A stretch of 47,533 bases of DNA from an uncultured Nitrosomonadales bacterium (GTDB lineage Bacteria > Pseudomonadota > Gammaproteobacteria > Burkholderiales > Methylophilaceae): the NCBI GenBank assembly GCA_913058475.1, contig CAJXQA010000006.1, forward strand, positions 1-47,533, written 5' to 3'. Under the pieces are notes generated by a model. The model was not told where the DNA came from. It saw only the letters and a program-made list of their open reading frames with translations, and did no database searches. Shown in pieces: positions 27,780 to 37,161 of this stretch (positions are counted from its first letter, which is position 1; every line of letters starts with the position of its first letter). The position numbers were made by a program, and so were the translations under genes.

Positions 27780-28241
27780 ATGAGTAAATTAGAAATAAAT
27801 AAAGCTGTAACAAGCTTCAGCTTGCTTGGAACAAATGAGATAAAATTCACCTTGAATAATTACCTTGGAAAGAATGTTGTTTTATATTTTTATCCAAGAG
27901 ACTCAACACCAGGTTGTACAAATGAAGGAATTGATTTCACAACCCTCTATCCAGATTTTAAAAAAAAGAATGTAGAAATTTTTGGTATCTCAAGAGATAG
28001 TATTAATTCGCACGAAAAATTTAAAAAAAAATATCACTTTCCTTTTGAGCTATTAAGTGACTCTGAAGAAATTGCATGCTCTCTATTTGATGTCATTAAA
28101 ATGAAAAATATGTATGGCAAGCAAGTTCAAGGAATAGAAAGAAGTACCTTCCTAATTGACTCAAAAGGGATGCTCATAAAGGAATGGAGGGGCTTAAAAG
28201 TTCCTGGGCATGCAGAAGAAGTATTAAATTCAATTTCGTAA
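27780..28241 (+). CDS. bcp: Thioredoxin-dependent peroxiredoxin, Bcp/PrxQ family
   Basis: Bcp reduces hydroperoxides with a cysteine thiol. The active site is YPRDSTPGCTNEG with the peroxidatic cysteine at C46. E. coli Bcp has a resolving cysteine five residues later; here that position is isoleucine. The only other cysteine is C100 in EEIACSLFDV, so the enzyme may act as a 1-Cys type or use C100. The length of 153 aa is typical. Confidence 0.93.
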   Translation: MSKLEINKAVTSFSLLGTNEIKFTLNNYLGKNVVLYFYPRDSTPGCTNEGIDFTTLYPDFKKKNVEIFGISRDSINSHEKFKKKYHFPFELLSDSEEIACSLFDVIKMKNMYGKQVQGIERSTFLIDSKGMLIKEWRGLKVPGHAEEVLNSIS

Positions 28242-28253
28242 ATATATTGCTTA

Positions 28254-29642
28254 ATGGTTAAAAAAAATAATAAGAAAGTATTTGTCTTAGATACAAACGT
28301 TCTCCTTCATGACCCTTCGAGCTTATTTAGATTTGAAGAGCATGATATTTATCTTCCGATGGTTACAATTGAGGAATTAGACAATAGCAAAAAAGGGAGT
28401 TCTGAGGTTGCCAGAAATGCAAGGCAAACACATAGATACTTAGAAGAAATTATTGGTCCTGCTAAAGATTTAAAGAATGGGTGTGCTTTAAAATCTAAAA
28501 CAAATCCTCACATAGATGGAAAACTTTTTTTACAGACTGAGGCTATCAGCTATGACTTAACAATTCTGGCAGGGGTTAAAGCAGATAATCAAATATTAAG
28601 TGTTGTTGTCAACCTCAAAAATAAACTTAAAAAAACTGACGTAATTCTAGTCTCAAAAGATTTTAATATAAGAATTAAAGCGCGTGCTTTAGGTATTTCT
28701 GCTCAAGATTATTTTAATGATAAAGTCATGACTGATGCAGAATTACTTCATACAGGTATATATGAACTCCCAGAGAATTTTTGGGAGAAGCACAGCAAAG
28801 CTATGAAATCATGGCAAGAAGAAGGGAAGATGTTTTATAAGATTACGGGGCCACTATGTAAGAGTTTTTTTATTAATGCATTTGTTTTTTATGATTTTGA
28901 TAAGCCATTTTATGCAATAGTTAAAATAATTAATGGGAACTCCGCTACACTTCAAATCGTTCAAGATTACACTTTGCCTAAATTTAATATTTGGGGTATC
29001 AAAGCAAAAAATAAAGAGCAAAATTTTGCACTTAATCTTTTAATGGATCCAAATATTGATTTTATATCTCTTTTAGGTCAGGCAGGCACAGGGAAAACTT
29101 TATTAGCATTAGCTGCAGGCCTTGTTCAAACATTGGATAAAAAAATATATTCAGAAATCATTATGACAAGAGCGACAGTTTCTGTAGGTGATGATATTGG
29201 TTTTCTCCCTGGAACAGAGGAAGAAAAAATGACACCCTGGATGGGGGCCTTAGAAGACAATCTAGATGTTTTAAATGAATCTGATGACAGCTCAGGTGAT
29301 TGGGGAAGAGCGGCCACACAAGATTTAATTAAGTCTAGAATTAAGGTGAAGTCATTAAGCTTTATGAGAGGAAGGACTTTTTTAAATAAATATTTAATTA
29401 TTGATGAGGCTCAGAATCTAACCCCCAAGCAAATGAAAACATTAGTTACACGAGCTGGTCCGGGCACTAAAATAGTTTGTTGTGGCAACATAGCACAAAT
29501 AGATACGCCTTATCTGACAGAAGGAAGCTCTGGATTAACCTATGTTGTTGATCGCTTTAAAGGTTGGGAGCATAACGGTCATGTGACTTTAATGAGAGGC
29601 GAAAGATCGAGGTTAGCAGATTATGCAGCAGACACACTTTAA
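28254..29642 (+). CDS. PhoH-family ATPase with N-terminal PIN domain (PhoH2-like)
   Basis: The 462-aa protein combines a PIN ribonuclease domain (FVLDTNVLLHD with D13 and N15; TIEELDNSKKG; later VILVSKDFNIRIKA) with a PhoH ATPase domain from about residue 250. The latter has Walker A GQAGTGKT at 275-282, ATVSVGDDIGFLPG, and Walker B YLIIDEAQNLTP. PhoH2 proteins are described as RNA helicases or nucleases. It is not the shorter YbeZ type. Its 3' end overlaps the lplT start by 20 bp. Confidence 0.9.
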   Translation: MVKKNNKKVFVLDTNVLLHDPSSLFRFEEHDIYLPMVTIEELDNSKKGSSEVARNARQTHRYLEEIIGPAKDLKNGCALKSKTNPHIDGKLFLQTEAISYDLTILAGVKADNQILSVVVNLKNKLKKTDVILVSKDFNIRIKARALGISAQDYFNDKVMTDAELLHTGIYELPENFWEKHSKAMKSWQEEGKMFYKITGPLCKSFFINAFVFYDFDKPFYAIVKIINGNSATLQIVQDYTLPKFNIWGIKAKNKEQNFALNLLMDPNIDFISLLGQAGTGKTLLALAAGLVQTLDKKIYSEIIMTRATVSVGDDIGFLPGTEEEKMTPWMGALEDNLDVLNESDDSSGDWGRAATQDLIKSRIKVKSLSFMRGRTFLNKYLIIDEAQNLTPKQMKTLVTRAGPGTKIVCCGNIAQIDTPYLTEGSSGLTYVVDRFKGWEHNGHVTLMRGERSRLADYAADTL

Positions 29643-30813
29643 TTTAGATCCTAAAAAAGGATTTTATCCTTACCTTTCCGCCCAATTTCTATCAGCTTTG
29701 GCAGATAATGCATTGCTTTTTGCAGCAATCGCCTTGTTAGCTGAAATGAATGCACCTACTTGGCACCAACCTCTTTTACTTCAATTTTTTGTTCTAGCTT
29801 ATATAGTGCTTGCACCTTTTGTTGGCGCTTTTGCAGATTCCAGACCTAAAGGTCAAGTCATGTTTATGTCAAATGGGATAAAGCTTTTTGGTTGTTTGGC
29901 AATGTTTTTTGGTATGGAGCCTTTGTATGCATATGGAATCGTTGGAGTTGGTGCTGCAACCTACTCTCCGGCTAAATATGGCATATTGACAGAATTATTA
30001 CCTAAGGAATATTTAGTTGCTGCTAATGGGTGGGTAGAAGGCTTAACTGTTGCAGCAATTATTTTAGGTGCAATTGTCGGAGGATTGTTAGCTAAGTTTG
30101 ATGTTCAAATGGCTATCTTAATCATTGCAGTTTTATATCTTTTAGCAGCAGTTTTCAATCGATACATTCCTACCCTTCCAATTAACCATAAAATAAAATC
30201 AAAAAATCCATGGTTTTTATTTAAAGATTTTTATTTTTCTTTCACAAAGCTTGCCAATGATCGCTTGGGGCAGCTTTCACTTGCAGTAACGACACTCTTT
30301 TGGGGTGCTGGAGCAACTTTAAGATTAGTCATTATTGCATGGGCAGCTTATGCCCTCAACTTTCAGCTCGATAAAGCAACACAACTTTCAGCTGTTGTTG
30401 CTTTTGGGGTTGCAATCGGTTCAGTTATTGCTGCTCGTTATATATCAATGAAAAATTCAGTAAAAGTTCTTCCTCTTGGGGTGCTGATGGGTGCATTTGT
30501 CTGTTCAATGGTATTTGTTTCAAGTTGGGAATATGCTGCACTATTACTTCTATTTATTGGTATTTTTAGTGGTATGCTCATCGTTCCCCTTAATGCTCTT
30601 CTTCAACATAGAGGTCATATTTTAATTGGCTCTGGTCACTCAATTGCTGCTCAAAATTTTAGTGAGAACTTGGGTATTTTAATTCTAAGTGGTGCCTACA
30701 CACTTATGGTTAAAAATGATCTTCCTATTAATGGGATTGTTTTTATATTTGGCTTATTTGTATTAATGAGTATGGTGATCGCAACCATTTATTACTCTCA
30801 AGATAATAAATAA
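29623..30813 (+). CDS. lplT: Lysophospholipid transporter LplT (MFS)
   Basis: The 396-aa protein has about 11-12 membrane segments of major facilitator type. SAQFLSALADNALLFAAIALL, APFVGAFADSRPKG and PAKYGILTELLP near the N-terminus match LplT, which flips lyso-phosphatidylethanolamine inward for re-acylation in E. coli. There the partner acyltransferase Aas is next to it; no aas is present here. It ends 6 bp from the convergent ndh stop, with no terminator visible between them. Confidence 0.88.
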   Translation: MQQTHFNLDPKKGFYPYLSAQFLSALADNALLFAAIALLAEMNAPTWHQPLLLQFFVLAYIVLAPFVGAFADSRPKGQVMFMSNGIKLFGCLAMFFGMEPLYAYGIVGVGAATYSPAKYGILTELLPKEYLVAANGWVEGLTVAAIILGAIVGGLLAKFDVQMAILIIAVLYLLAAVFNRYIPTLPINHKIKSKNPWFLFKDFYFSFTKLANDRLGQLSLAVTTLFWGAGATLRLVIIAWAAYALNFQLDKATQLSAVVAFGVAIGSVIAARYISMKNSVKVLPLGVLMGAFVCSMVFVSSWEYAALLLLFIGIFSGMLIVPLNALLQHRGHILIGSGHSIAAQNFSENLGILILSGAYTLMVKNDLPINGIVFIFGLFVLMSMVIATIYYSQDNK

Positions 30814-30819
30814 TTCTTA

Positions 30820-32145
30820 CTAATGTAACTTAACTCTAGTCTCAGTTCTTTGACTAAATAACTTTCCTAAAAATCTAAACAGAGTACTAGCAAACCCATG
30901 AAGTGCGAGTAAATGCATTTGATAAAGAGAGAGATACATTATTTTTGCTAACAATCCTTCTATAAACATAGTTCCACCCAAAATTGACCCCATTAAATTG
31001 CCTACAGTGGAATATCGCCCAAGATTCACAAGAGAGCCGTAGTCTTTATAAATATAATTAGGAAGTTTATCCTTGCCATTCACGACCCTCTTTATAGTTT
31101 TGAATAATAATGAGGCTTGTTGATGTGCGGCTTGAGCTCTTGGTGGAACATTCTCTGTCGCACCAGGGGAGACTGGACATGCAGCACAGTCACCAAATGC
31201 GAAAATATTTTCATCTAATGTGGTTTGTAATGTTGATTTTACTTTTAACTGATTAATGCTGTTCGTATCTAAACCAGCTATATTGCTCAAAAAATCGGGT
31301 GCCTTTATCCCGGCTGCCCATACGACCAATCGAGACAAAATCTGCCTGTCTTTATGTGTTTTAATTCCATCGGATGTCACCTCAGTTACTCTCTCTCCTA
31401 AAAATAAATTAACCTTTAGTTTTTTTAATTCATCTGCCACAGCCTGGCTTATTCTCAGAGGAAGGGCGGGGAGAAGTCTGGGACTTGCCTCGATTAAGTT
31501 TATATTAATATCCTTATCTGGATCAATGTTTTCTAATCCATAGGCTGCCATTTCCCTTGTAGCCTTATGAAGTTCAGCAGCAAGCTCTACGCCAGTAGCG
31601 CCAGCCCCTACGATGACTACTTCAAGTTGCCCTGGTTGAATTTTTGAGTCTTGTGTTTGCGCCTTAACAATCGCATTATGTAAACGACTATGAAAACGTT
31701 CTGCTTGATTTTGGTTGTCAAGTGCAATAGAAAATTCAGCGGCTCCATTGACAGAAAAGTCATTTACAGTGCTTCCGATAGACATAACTAAAGTGTCATA
31801 CTGAAAAATTCTTCTTGAAATAATTTCATTTCCTTCATTGTCAAAATAGGGCTCGAGAGATACTTCTTTTTTCTCACGATCTAATTTATCCATCCTGCCT
31901 AAGCGAAACTTGAAACCATGCCAAAATCCTTGAGCTAAATAATCAAGCTCATCCTTATCTGGGTTAATACTTCCTGCAGCAATTTCGTGTAAAAGTGGCT
32001 TCCATATATGTGTTTTCTTTGCATCAATAAGTGTAATTTCAGCTTTTTTCTTTTTGCCAAGCGAGTCACCTAGCTTAGTAGCAAGTTCTAGACCTCCAGC
32101 CCCGCCACCTACAATTAAAACTCTATGTAATTTCTTGTCTTCCAT
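30820..32145 (-). CDS. ndh: Type II NADH dehydrogenase
   Basis: This is a membrane-bound, non-proton-pumping NADH:quinone oxidoreductase of 441 aa. The FAD loop VLIVGGGAGGLELATKLG is at the N-terminus and the NADH loop VVIVGAGATGVELAAEL around residue 180. FAFGDCAACP near residue 320 is the second flavin motif. The hydrophobic/amphipathic C-terminus suits peripheral membrane binding. It could reoxidise NADH made by formate dehydrogenase, although it is transcribed separately. Confidence 0.93.
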   Translation of the reverse strand: MEDKKLHRVLIVGGGAGGLELATKLGDSLGKKKKAEITLIDAKKTHIWKPLLHEIAAGSINPDKDELDYLAQGFWHGFKFRLGRMDKLDREKKEVSLEPYFDNEGNEIISRRIFQYDTLVMSIGSTVNDFSVNGAAEFSIALDNQNQAERFHSRLHNAIVKAQTQDSKIQPGQLEVVIVGAGATGVELAAELHKATREMAAYGLENIDPDKDININLIEASPRLLPALPLRISQAVADELKKLKVNLFLGERVTEVTSDGIKTHKDRQILSRLVVWAAGIKAPDFLSNIAGLDTNSINQLKVKSTLQTTLDENIFAFGDCAACPVSPGATENVPPRAQAAHQQASLLFKTIKRVVNGKDKLPNYIYKDYGSLVNLGRYSTVGNLMGSILGGTMFIEGLLAKIMYLSLYQMHLLALHGFASTLFRFLGKLFSQRTETRVKLH

Positions 32146-32207
32146 ATTTTGATTCTTTCATATTGTATTGTTTGGATTTTTATTTCTGATTTGGCTACGG
32201 GCAAAAA

Positions 32208-32250
32208 AAAACGATTAAGCTATTATAACTTAATCGTTTGATTTTTTTAT
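32208..32250 (-). terminator. Rho-independent terminator after xoxG
   Basis: AAACGATTAAG and CTTAATCGTTT pair (32209-32219 with 32229-32239) around a nine-base loop. Read on the minus strand this is followed by a run of nine T residues. It lies about 30 bp after the cytochrome stop and separates it from ndh. Confidence 0.85.
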
Positions 32251-32266
32251 TTCAGAGTTGTAACTG

Positions 32267-32791
32267 TTATTTAACGTCCTCATTACCAGTTAACCCTTGA
32301 CTACCATTTGTCCTGACCCATGCAATTGTTTTTAATAGCTCGTCAACAGTCATACCATCATCAGCTGTCATAACTCCATAGCCTTTTCCACCCATACCGC
32401 CATTTGTGCCATACCATATTGTTTCAAACATGCCTAAGTTAGTGGCATCTTTCGGATATTTAAATGTTGGTCCAACTAGACCAGGTCCCACTTGTCCTTT
32501 TGCTGTTGGTCCATGACACTGAGTGCATGACCAGTAACCGAATCTTTTCTTACCTCTTTTCTCAGCTTTAGCGTCACCGACATAAATATTTTTTCCTGTC
32601 TTGAGGAACTCTATTTCAGCTGCAGTCTTAACATTATCTTTTTTCTTGGTATCACCAAAAGCTTTTGGGTCAGTAATCTTAAAAGTTGTACCATCTGTAG
32701 TTTTTTTCATTACAACGTCCGCTTGCGCAAAACCTGCAAATCCTATTGCTGCCCCAACTAGTGCAGAAGCGACTATTCTATTAATTAACAT
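32267..32791 (-). CDS. xoxG: c-type cytochrome, XoxG-like electron acceptor of methanol dehydrogenase
   Basis: The 174-aa protein has a signal peptide (about residues 1-24, ending FAQA) and a single haem motif C89-TQ-C92-H93. The later segment GTNGGMGGKGYGVMTADDGM supplies candidate distal methionines. The C-terminus AWVRTNGS resembles cytochrome cL. It lies 90 bp behind xoxJ and in the same cluster as xoxF, so it most likely takes electrons from XoxF in the periplasm. XoxG assignment is from context plus fold. Confidence 0.88.
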   Translation of the reverse strand: MLINRIVASALVGAAIGFAGFAQADVVMKKTTDGTTFKITDPKAFGDTKKKDNVKTAAEIEFLKTGKNIYVGDAKAEKRGKKRFGYWSCTQCHGPTAKGQVGPGLVGPTFKYPKDATNLGMFETIWYGTNGGMGGKGYGVMTADDGMTVDELLKTIAWVRTNGSQGLTGNEDVK

Positions 32792-32881
32792 TTACTGCTC
32801 CTATCTATTATTAAGTTAACTCCCATTAAATAATTTTACCAAAACTTTATTCACCTGTGTCATATTTTGATAAAAAAATCT

Positions 32882-33766
32882 CTAATTTTTATGTCTTTCG
32901 TATCCATCTAACCTATCTATAAATACTGGTTCTGTATGTGGAATTCCATACTCGTCCATAATCGCATTTATTTTATCCATATTTCTAAAGATAGCTGCTT
33001 CGATCATTTCCCTTCTTTCATCCTCACCCTTTCTGACCCCAGCCGAGATATTCCAATATGTCTTACCTTGCAACTTCTTATTGCCTTCTGAATATTCTGG
33101 AATTTGAACCACTACCAAATCTTCACTTGCTTGTTTAGCATAATAACCGCCTAGAGGACCCCACATGATCGCAACATCTATTTTTCCACTAATTACGTCC
33201 TCTACAGGTTCACCTGGTGATAGATTAAGATCTCTCTGAATTCGATATGCTCTTGCGTTTGCCATAAGGCCATTTGAGTTTAAAGCTTGAGTTACTGGGC
33301 TTTTATCAACAAGTCCGATAACACTTTTTTTTAGGTCAGGCGAATCCCAATTTTTTATGTCATACCCACTATCTTTACGATAAATCCAAACATGGCCTGC
33401 ACGATAATAAGGCTTTGTCGTATTTAGCGCATCATAAGTAGTATTAGTGCCTATAATTAAATCACATCTTTTTGCATTTAGGGTGTTTCTTAAAAAACCG
33501 AAGCGATCATGCCAAAACTGATAACTTAATTCTTTGTTAAGATCTTTAGCTAATAATTCAGCAATTTTATTTTCAAAACCTTCGCCTTTATCATTTGAAT
33601 AAGGCATGTTGTCCTGATCAGCACAAACCTTAAATTCACTTTCCTTTGGAACGCGGGTTGGCTCACCTGGTTTACCCATATCTGAGTTAACAGCAATTGT
33701 ATCAGCAGCGTTAACAGTAAAGCTTAGTAGTAAAATAAATACCCCGCGCAATATATTTTTTAACAT
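32882..33766 (-). CDS. xoxJ: Periplasmic XoxJ/MxaJ-like protein
   Basis: The 294-aa protein has a signal peptide (about 1-20) and the solute-binding fold seen in XoxJ/MxaJ: EFKVCADQDNMPYSN, the NTLNAKRCDLIIGT stretch, and VEDVISGKIDVAIMWGP. XoxJ is thought to help activate or mature XoxF; no ABC transporter genes are nearby, so a transport role is unlikely. It sits between xoxF and xoxG, behind a terminator, with its own candidate -10 box. Confidence 0.9.
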   Translation of the reverse strand: MLKNILRGVFILLLSFTVNAADTIAVNSDMGKPGEPTRVPKESEFKVCADQDNMPYSNDKGEGFENKIAELLAKDLNKELSYQFWHDRFGFLRNTLNAKRCDLIIGTNTTYDALNTTKPYYRAGHVWIYRKDSGYDIKNWDSPDLKKSVIGLVDKSPVTQALNSNGLMANARAYRIQRDLNLSPGEPVEDVISGKIDVAIMWGPLGGYYAKQASEDLVVVQIPEYSEGNKKLQGKTYWNISAGVRKGEDERREMIEAAIFRNMDKINAIMDEYGIPHTEPVFIDRLDGYERHKN

Positions 33767-33798
33767 TTTTAACTATTCCTTTAATTTAATTTTGAGCA

Positions 33799-33804
33799 AT
33801 TATA
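33799..33804 (-). promoter_or_regulatory. Candidate -10 box for xoxJ-xoxG
   Basis: A perfect TATAAT (minus strand) lies about 33 bp before the xoxJ ATG and beyond the xoxF terminator, which would allow xoxJ-xoxG to be transcribed apart from xoxF. No convincing -35 is seen. Confidence 0.4.
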
Positions 33805-33871
33805 CCTTCAAAATTTACTTTAACCTCTAATGATAATCTCTATTTTTTTATACCGTTAACATCTCTTTTGT

Positions 33872-33907
33872 ATAAAAAAAAACACCCTACCGAAATAGGG
33901 TGTTTTT
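33872..33907 (-). terminator. Rho-independent terminator after xoxF
   Basis: AACACCCTA (33881-33889) pairs with TAGGGTGTT (33896-33904) around a six-base loop, and on the minus strand a run of nine T residues follows. It lies about 40 bp after the xoxF stop. Confidence 0.92.
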
Positions 33908-33942
33908 AAGACAAACTAACTAGTACTAAGTTCTATAAAAAA

Positions 33943-35820
33943 TTATAGAGCAAATACTGTTAATGCACCGCCGCCAGGAGCCGCGTTGTATTTTGTTAGT
34001 TCTTTATAACCACCAGCAGCACCAAGTGCGTCTGTGTCATTTGTAAGACCAAGGTTCATAGCCACACCAGCCCAACCACCGATGCCTGATAGGACACCAA
34101 CGTGTTGTTTACCTTTGTGTGAATATGTGAATGCATTACCAATCACACCTGATCCAACTTGGAATTTCCAAAGTTCTTTACCGCTTTTCGCGTCAAGAGC
34201 TTTGAACCAACGATCTAAAGTACCGTAGAAAACTAAGTCTGAAGCAGTAGTTAAAGCACCACCCCAAGCAGAGAATTTCTCTTTGTTGTACCATACTTTT
34301 TTGTTAGTCATAGGATCATAAGCAGCAAAACCGCCCATTACGCCGTCAGGACCAGCAAACATAGTAAGTGTCGCACCAACCCAAGGCTGACCTGCAACAT
34401 ACTTAGACTCAACTGGTTCGTATGTCATACATACGTGGTTAAGTGGTGAGTATATTAAGCCAGTTTTAGGTGAGTATGCAGCAGGCTGTTGGTCTTTAGT
34501 ACCAAGAGCAGCTGGACATGTACCTTTAGTGTTGTAATCTTGGTGTGTTGAATGTGAAGCTTCTTTTTGTGGTACACCAGATTTAAGATCAATACCAGTT
34601 GACCAGTTAACGAATGGATGCACTTTTTCAGCTGAAACTAAAGTACCGTTACTAGCTACCCAAGTGTATGCAAAACCGTTTCTGTCATGATGCCATGCAT
34701 ATGTTTTTCCACCTTTGTCAAAAAGGATAACTTCGTTAATACCGTCATAATCCCATTCGTCATGTGGAGTCATTTGCATGCCCCAACGTGCCATACCTGT
34801 ATCTAAATCACGAGCAAAAACAGTCATAGACCATTTGTTGTCACCTGGACGTACGTCTGGGTTCCAAACTGATGGGTTACCTGTACCGTAGTACACTAGG
34901 TTTGTTTTTGCATCATACGGCCACCAGCCCCATACAGAGCCACCACCATGTTGCCAACCATCTTTAACTGCTTGTGGTTTTAGCCATGTTTTAAGACCTA
35001 AGTCTGCAACACCGCCTTGTAATTGATCGTTAGGAATTCTTTTGAAAGAACCACCTTCAACGTTACCACCGTTTACATCTTCGTAAACTGATAGAGCTGA
35101 ATAAAGTGGGTTTTCTTTGTTGAAGTCCGCACCGATTAATACTTCTGAATCAGGTCCAGTAGACATAGCTTTCCATGCTAGTGAACCGTCTTCGATGTTA
35201 TATGCTGCAATAAAGCAACGAACACCAAATTCAGCACCAGAACAACCAGTCAATACTTTGTCATTGATCACGTGAGGAGCGTTAGTATTAGTAGCGCCAA
35301 CTTTAGGATCAACGTTTGAAGTAGACCAAACTTTAGCACCTGTTTTTGCGTTTAAAGCAACTAGGTTACCGTCGTTTTGTTGTAGGAAGATTTTACCGTT
35401 ACCAAAACCAAGACCACGGTTAACGTTATCGCAACATAGAACTGCTTGAACGCTAGGATCTTGTTTAGGGAAGTAAGACCATACAACTTTTTGGTTGTTG
35501 TTTAAGTCTAAAGCATATACGTTATTTGGAAATGCTGTATGTACATATAGCATGTTACCAATAACTAGAGGAGAACCTTCATGACCACGGTTTACACCGG
35601 TAGAAAGTGTCCAAGCTGCTTTAAGGTTTTTTACATTACCTTTATTTACTTGAGTCAACTTTGAGTAAGCCTGGTTGTCATGTTGACCACGAGGATGAGC
35701 CCAGTTAGCTGAGTTTGACATAGCTTTTTCTTGGTCAGCAGCAGCTGAAGCAACAATAGGCATAGCCATTGCAGCAGCAGTTACAAATCCAAGAGCTAAT
35801 TTGATTTTATTTAATTTCAT
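33943..35820 (-). CDS. xoxF: Lanthanide-dependent methanol dehydrogenase XoxF
   Basis: XoxF is a periplasmic PQQ enzyme oxidising methanol. The 625-aa precursor has a signal peptide (about 1-27, cut after ASA). It shows the vicinal disulfide C129-C130 of PQQ methanol dehydrogenases, likely metal ligands E197 and N315, and the catalytic Asp in W356-D357-Y358-D359. D359, two residues after the catalytic Asp, is the extra acid that marks lanthanide-dependent XoxF; MxaF has Ala there. Tryptophan-rich propeller repeats run throughout. A GGAGA lies 6 bp before the ATG. No mxaFI genes are in the window. Confidence 0.98.
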   Translation of the reverse strand: MKLNKIKLALGFVTAAAMAMPIVASAAADQEKAMSNSANWAHPRGQHDNQAYSKLTQVNKGNVKNLKAAWTLSTGVNRGHEGSPLVIGNMLYVHTAFPNNVYALDLNNNQKVVWSYFPKQDPSVQAVLCCDNVNRGLGFGNGKIFLQQNDGNLVALNAKTGAKVWSTSNVDPKVGATNTNAPHVINDKVLTGCSGAEFGVRCFIAAYNIEDGSLAWKAMSTGPDSEVLIGADFNKENPLYSALSVYEDVNGGNVEGGSFKRIPNDQLQGGVADLGLKTWLKPQAVKDGWQHGGGSVWGWWPYDAKTNLVYYGTGNPSVWNPDVRPGDNKWSMTVFARDLDTGMARWGMQMTPHDEWDYDGINEVILFDKGGKTYAWHHDRNGFAYTWVASNGTLVSAEKVHPFVNWSTGIDLKSGVPQKEASHSTHQDYNTKGTCPAALGTKDQQPAAYSPKTGLIYSPLNHVCMTYEPVESKYVAGQPWVGATLTMFAGPDGVMGGFAAYDPMTNKKVWYNKEKFSAWGGALTTASDLVFYGTLDRWFKALDAKSGKELWKFQVGSGVIGNAFTYSHKGKQHVGVLSGIGGWAGVAMNLGLTNDTDALGAAGGYKELTKYNAAPGGGALTVFAL

Positions 35821-35826
35821 TATAAA

Positions 35827-35992
35827 TCTCCATAGTATTAACTAAGGGTTTAAAAAAGAAGCAAGTACTTCCCCTACCTTATTTCGTAGTTTAAAAAACT
35901 CTTTAATAAAATAAGAAATTTACCTACTTTTAGTACTAATCTTTCTAGCACTTGAAAAGGATTTTATACCCCTAAATTTCTATTTGCAACAA
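35827..35992 (-). promoter_or_regulatory. xoxF promoter, leader hairpin and ribosome-binding site
   Basis: On the minus strand TTGTTG (35992-35987) is followed after 18 bp by TATAAA (35968-35963), giving a leader of roughly 135 nt. The leader can form a two-tier hairpin: CTTATTT/AAATAAG (35915-35909 with 35884-35878) enclosing AGTTT/AAACT (35900-35896 with 35892-35888). The Shine-Dalgarno GGAGA is at 35831-35827. The rest of the 347-bp gap toward the peptidase gene is AT-rich with no further gene visible. Confidence 0.5.
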
Positions 35993-36167
35993 TTTTGTTA
36001 CAATTTCTTTACATTTAATGATTTATTTTACTTATCAAAAAAACAACCTTTTTGGCTCTAAAAGTTTGTTAAACTTGTTGGGTAATTTTGTGGCTTTACG
36101 AATTAGGTTAATCAAACATAATAAGAAATAATATTTAATATAAATTTCAAAGAGTGAGCAAGAAATT

Positions 36168-37133
36168 ATGTCCAGCATAAATAGCAGAGAGCTTTATCCA
36201 GAAATAAATCCATATAAAGAGTCATTTATAAAAGGCGATGATACACATGAGATTTTTGTAGAAGAATCCGGAAATCCTGAAGGGCAGCCTATTCTTTTTT
36301 TACACGGGGGGCCTGGGGGCGGGACTGGAGCTAAACAAAGGAGATTTTTTGATCCAAGCCATTATAGAATTATATTATTTGATCAGAGGGGTTGCGGAAA
36401 AAGCAAACCCTTGGGTGGAACATTAAAAAATACAACAGATAATCTTGTTAATGATATTGAATTAATAAGAAAAGAATTAAATATTAGTGAATGGATAATT
36501 TTTGGTGGCTCTTGGGGAAGTACACTCGCACTAGCATATGCAATTAAATATCCTGAATCAGTTCAAGGATTAATTTTAAGGGGTGTTTTCTTAAGCAGGA
36601 AACATGAACTCGAGTGGTTCCTAAAAGATGTTGATATATTTTTTCCTGAACTTCATCATAATCTTTTAAATCATATCCCAAATACGAGTAAGAAGAACCT
36701 ATTAGAAAAATATACTGAACTAGTGTTTTCAAATAATAAAGACCAAGCCTATCAGGCAGCGATTGCTTGGAATCAATTTGAGGGAAGTATATTAAAATTA
36801 TTACCCCCTGCCGTTAGTTCAGAAACTAGTGAGGTAGACAATGAATTTGAACTTGCTCGAGCTAAAGTCCAGCTCCATTATATAAATAATAATTGTTTTG
36901 TTGATGGTGAGGATATATTAGAGAAATCAAAAATACTTAAGGATAAGCCTATCACCATAGTTCAAGGACGTTACGATATGGTGTGCCCTCCAAAGACAGC
37001 TTATGAGCTTCATCAAGCAATACCTCATAGTAAACTTATTATCGTTCCGAATGCAGGGCACTCTGCATCAGAAGCTGGAACATTAAGCGCACTCTTAGAT
37101 GCAACAGATGAATTTAAAAGAATCAATTCTTAA
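36168..37133 (+). CDS. pip: Proline iminopeptidase
   Basis: This is a cytoplasmic alpha/beta-hydrolase that removes N-terminal proline from peptides. The 321-aa protein has the oxyanion-hole motif HGGPGGG, FDQRGCGKS, the nucleophile elbow GGSWGS, and late Asp and His elements (GRYDMVCPP; NAGHSAS). The length and start NPYKESFIKGDDTHEIFVEESG are those of the family. It is transcribed away from xoxF. Confidence 0.93.
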   Translation: MSSINSRELYPEINPYKESFIKGDDTHEIFVEESGNPEGQPILFLHGGPGGGTGAKQRRFFDPSHYRIILFDQRGCGKSKPLGGTLKNTTDNLVNDIELIRKELNISEWIIFGGSWGSTLALAYAIKYPESVQGLILRGVFLSRKHELEWFLKDVDIFFPELHHNLLNHIPNTSKKNLLEKYTELVFSNNKDQAYQAAIAWNQFEGSILKLLPPAVSSETSEVDNEFELARAKVQLHYINNNCFVDGEDILEKSKILKDKPITIVQGRYDMVCPPKTAYELHQAIPHSKLIIVPNAGHSASEAGTLSALLDATDEFKRINS

Positions 37134-37161
37134 TTTTTTAAGCTGAAAATTTTATAAAAAG

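Noticed and set aside
31256..31543. 95-aa open frame on the plus strand
   Set aside because: It is antisense to ndh and has no start signal or family signature.
32882..33766. Amino-acid ABC transporter substrate-binding protein
   Set aside because: The fold is similar, but the location between xoxF and the cytochrome and the absence of permease or ATPase genes favour XoxJ.
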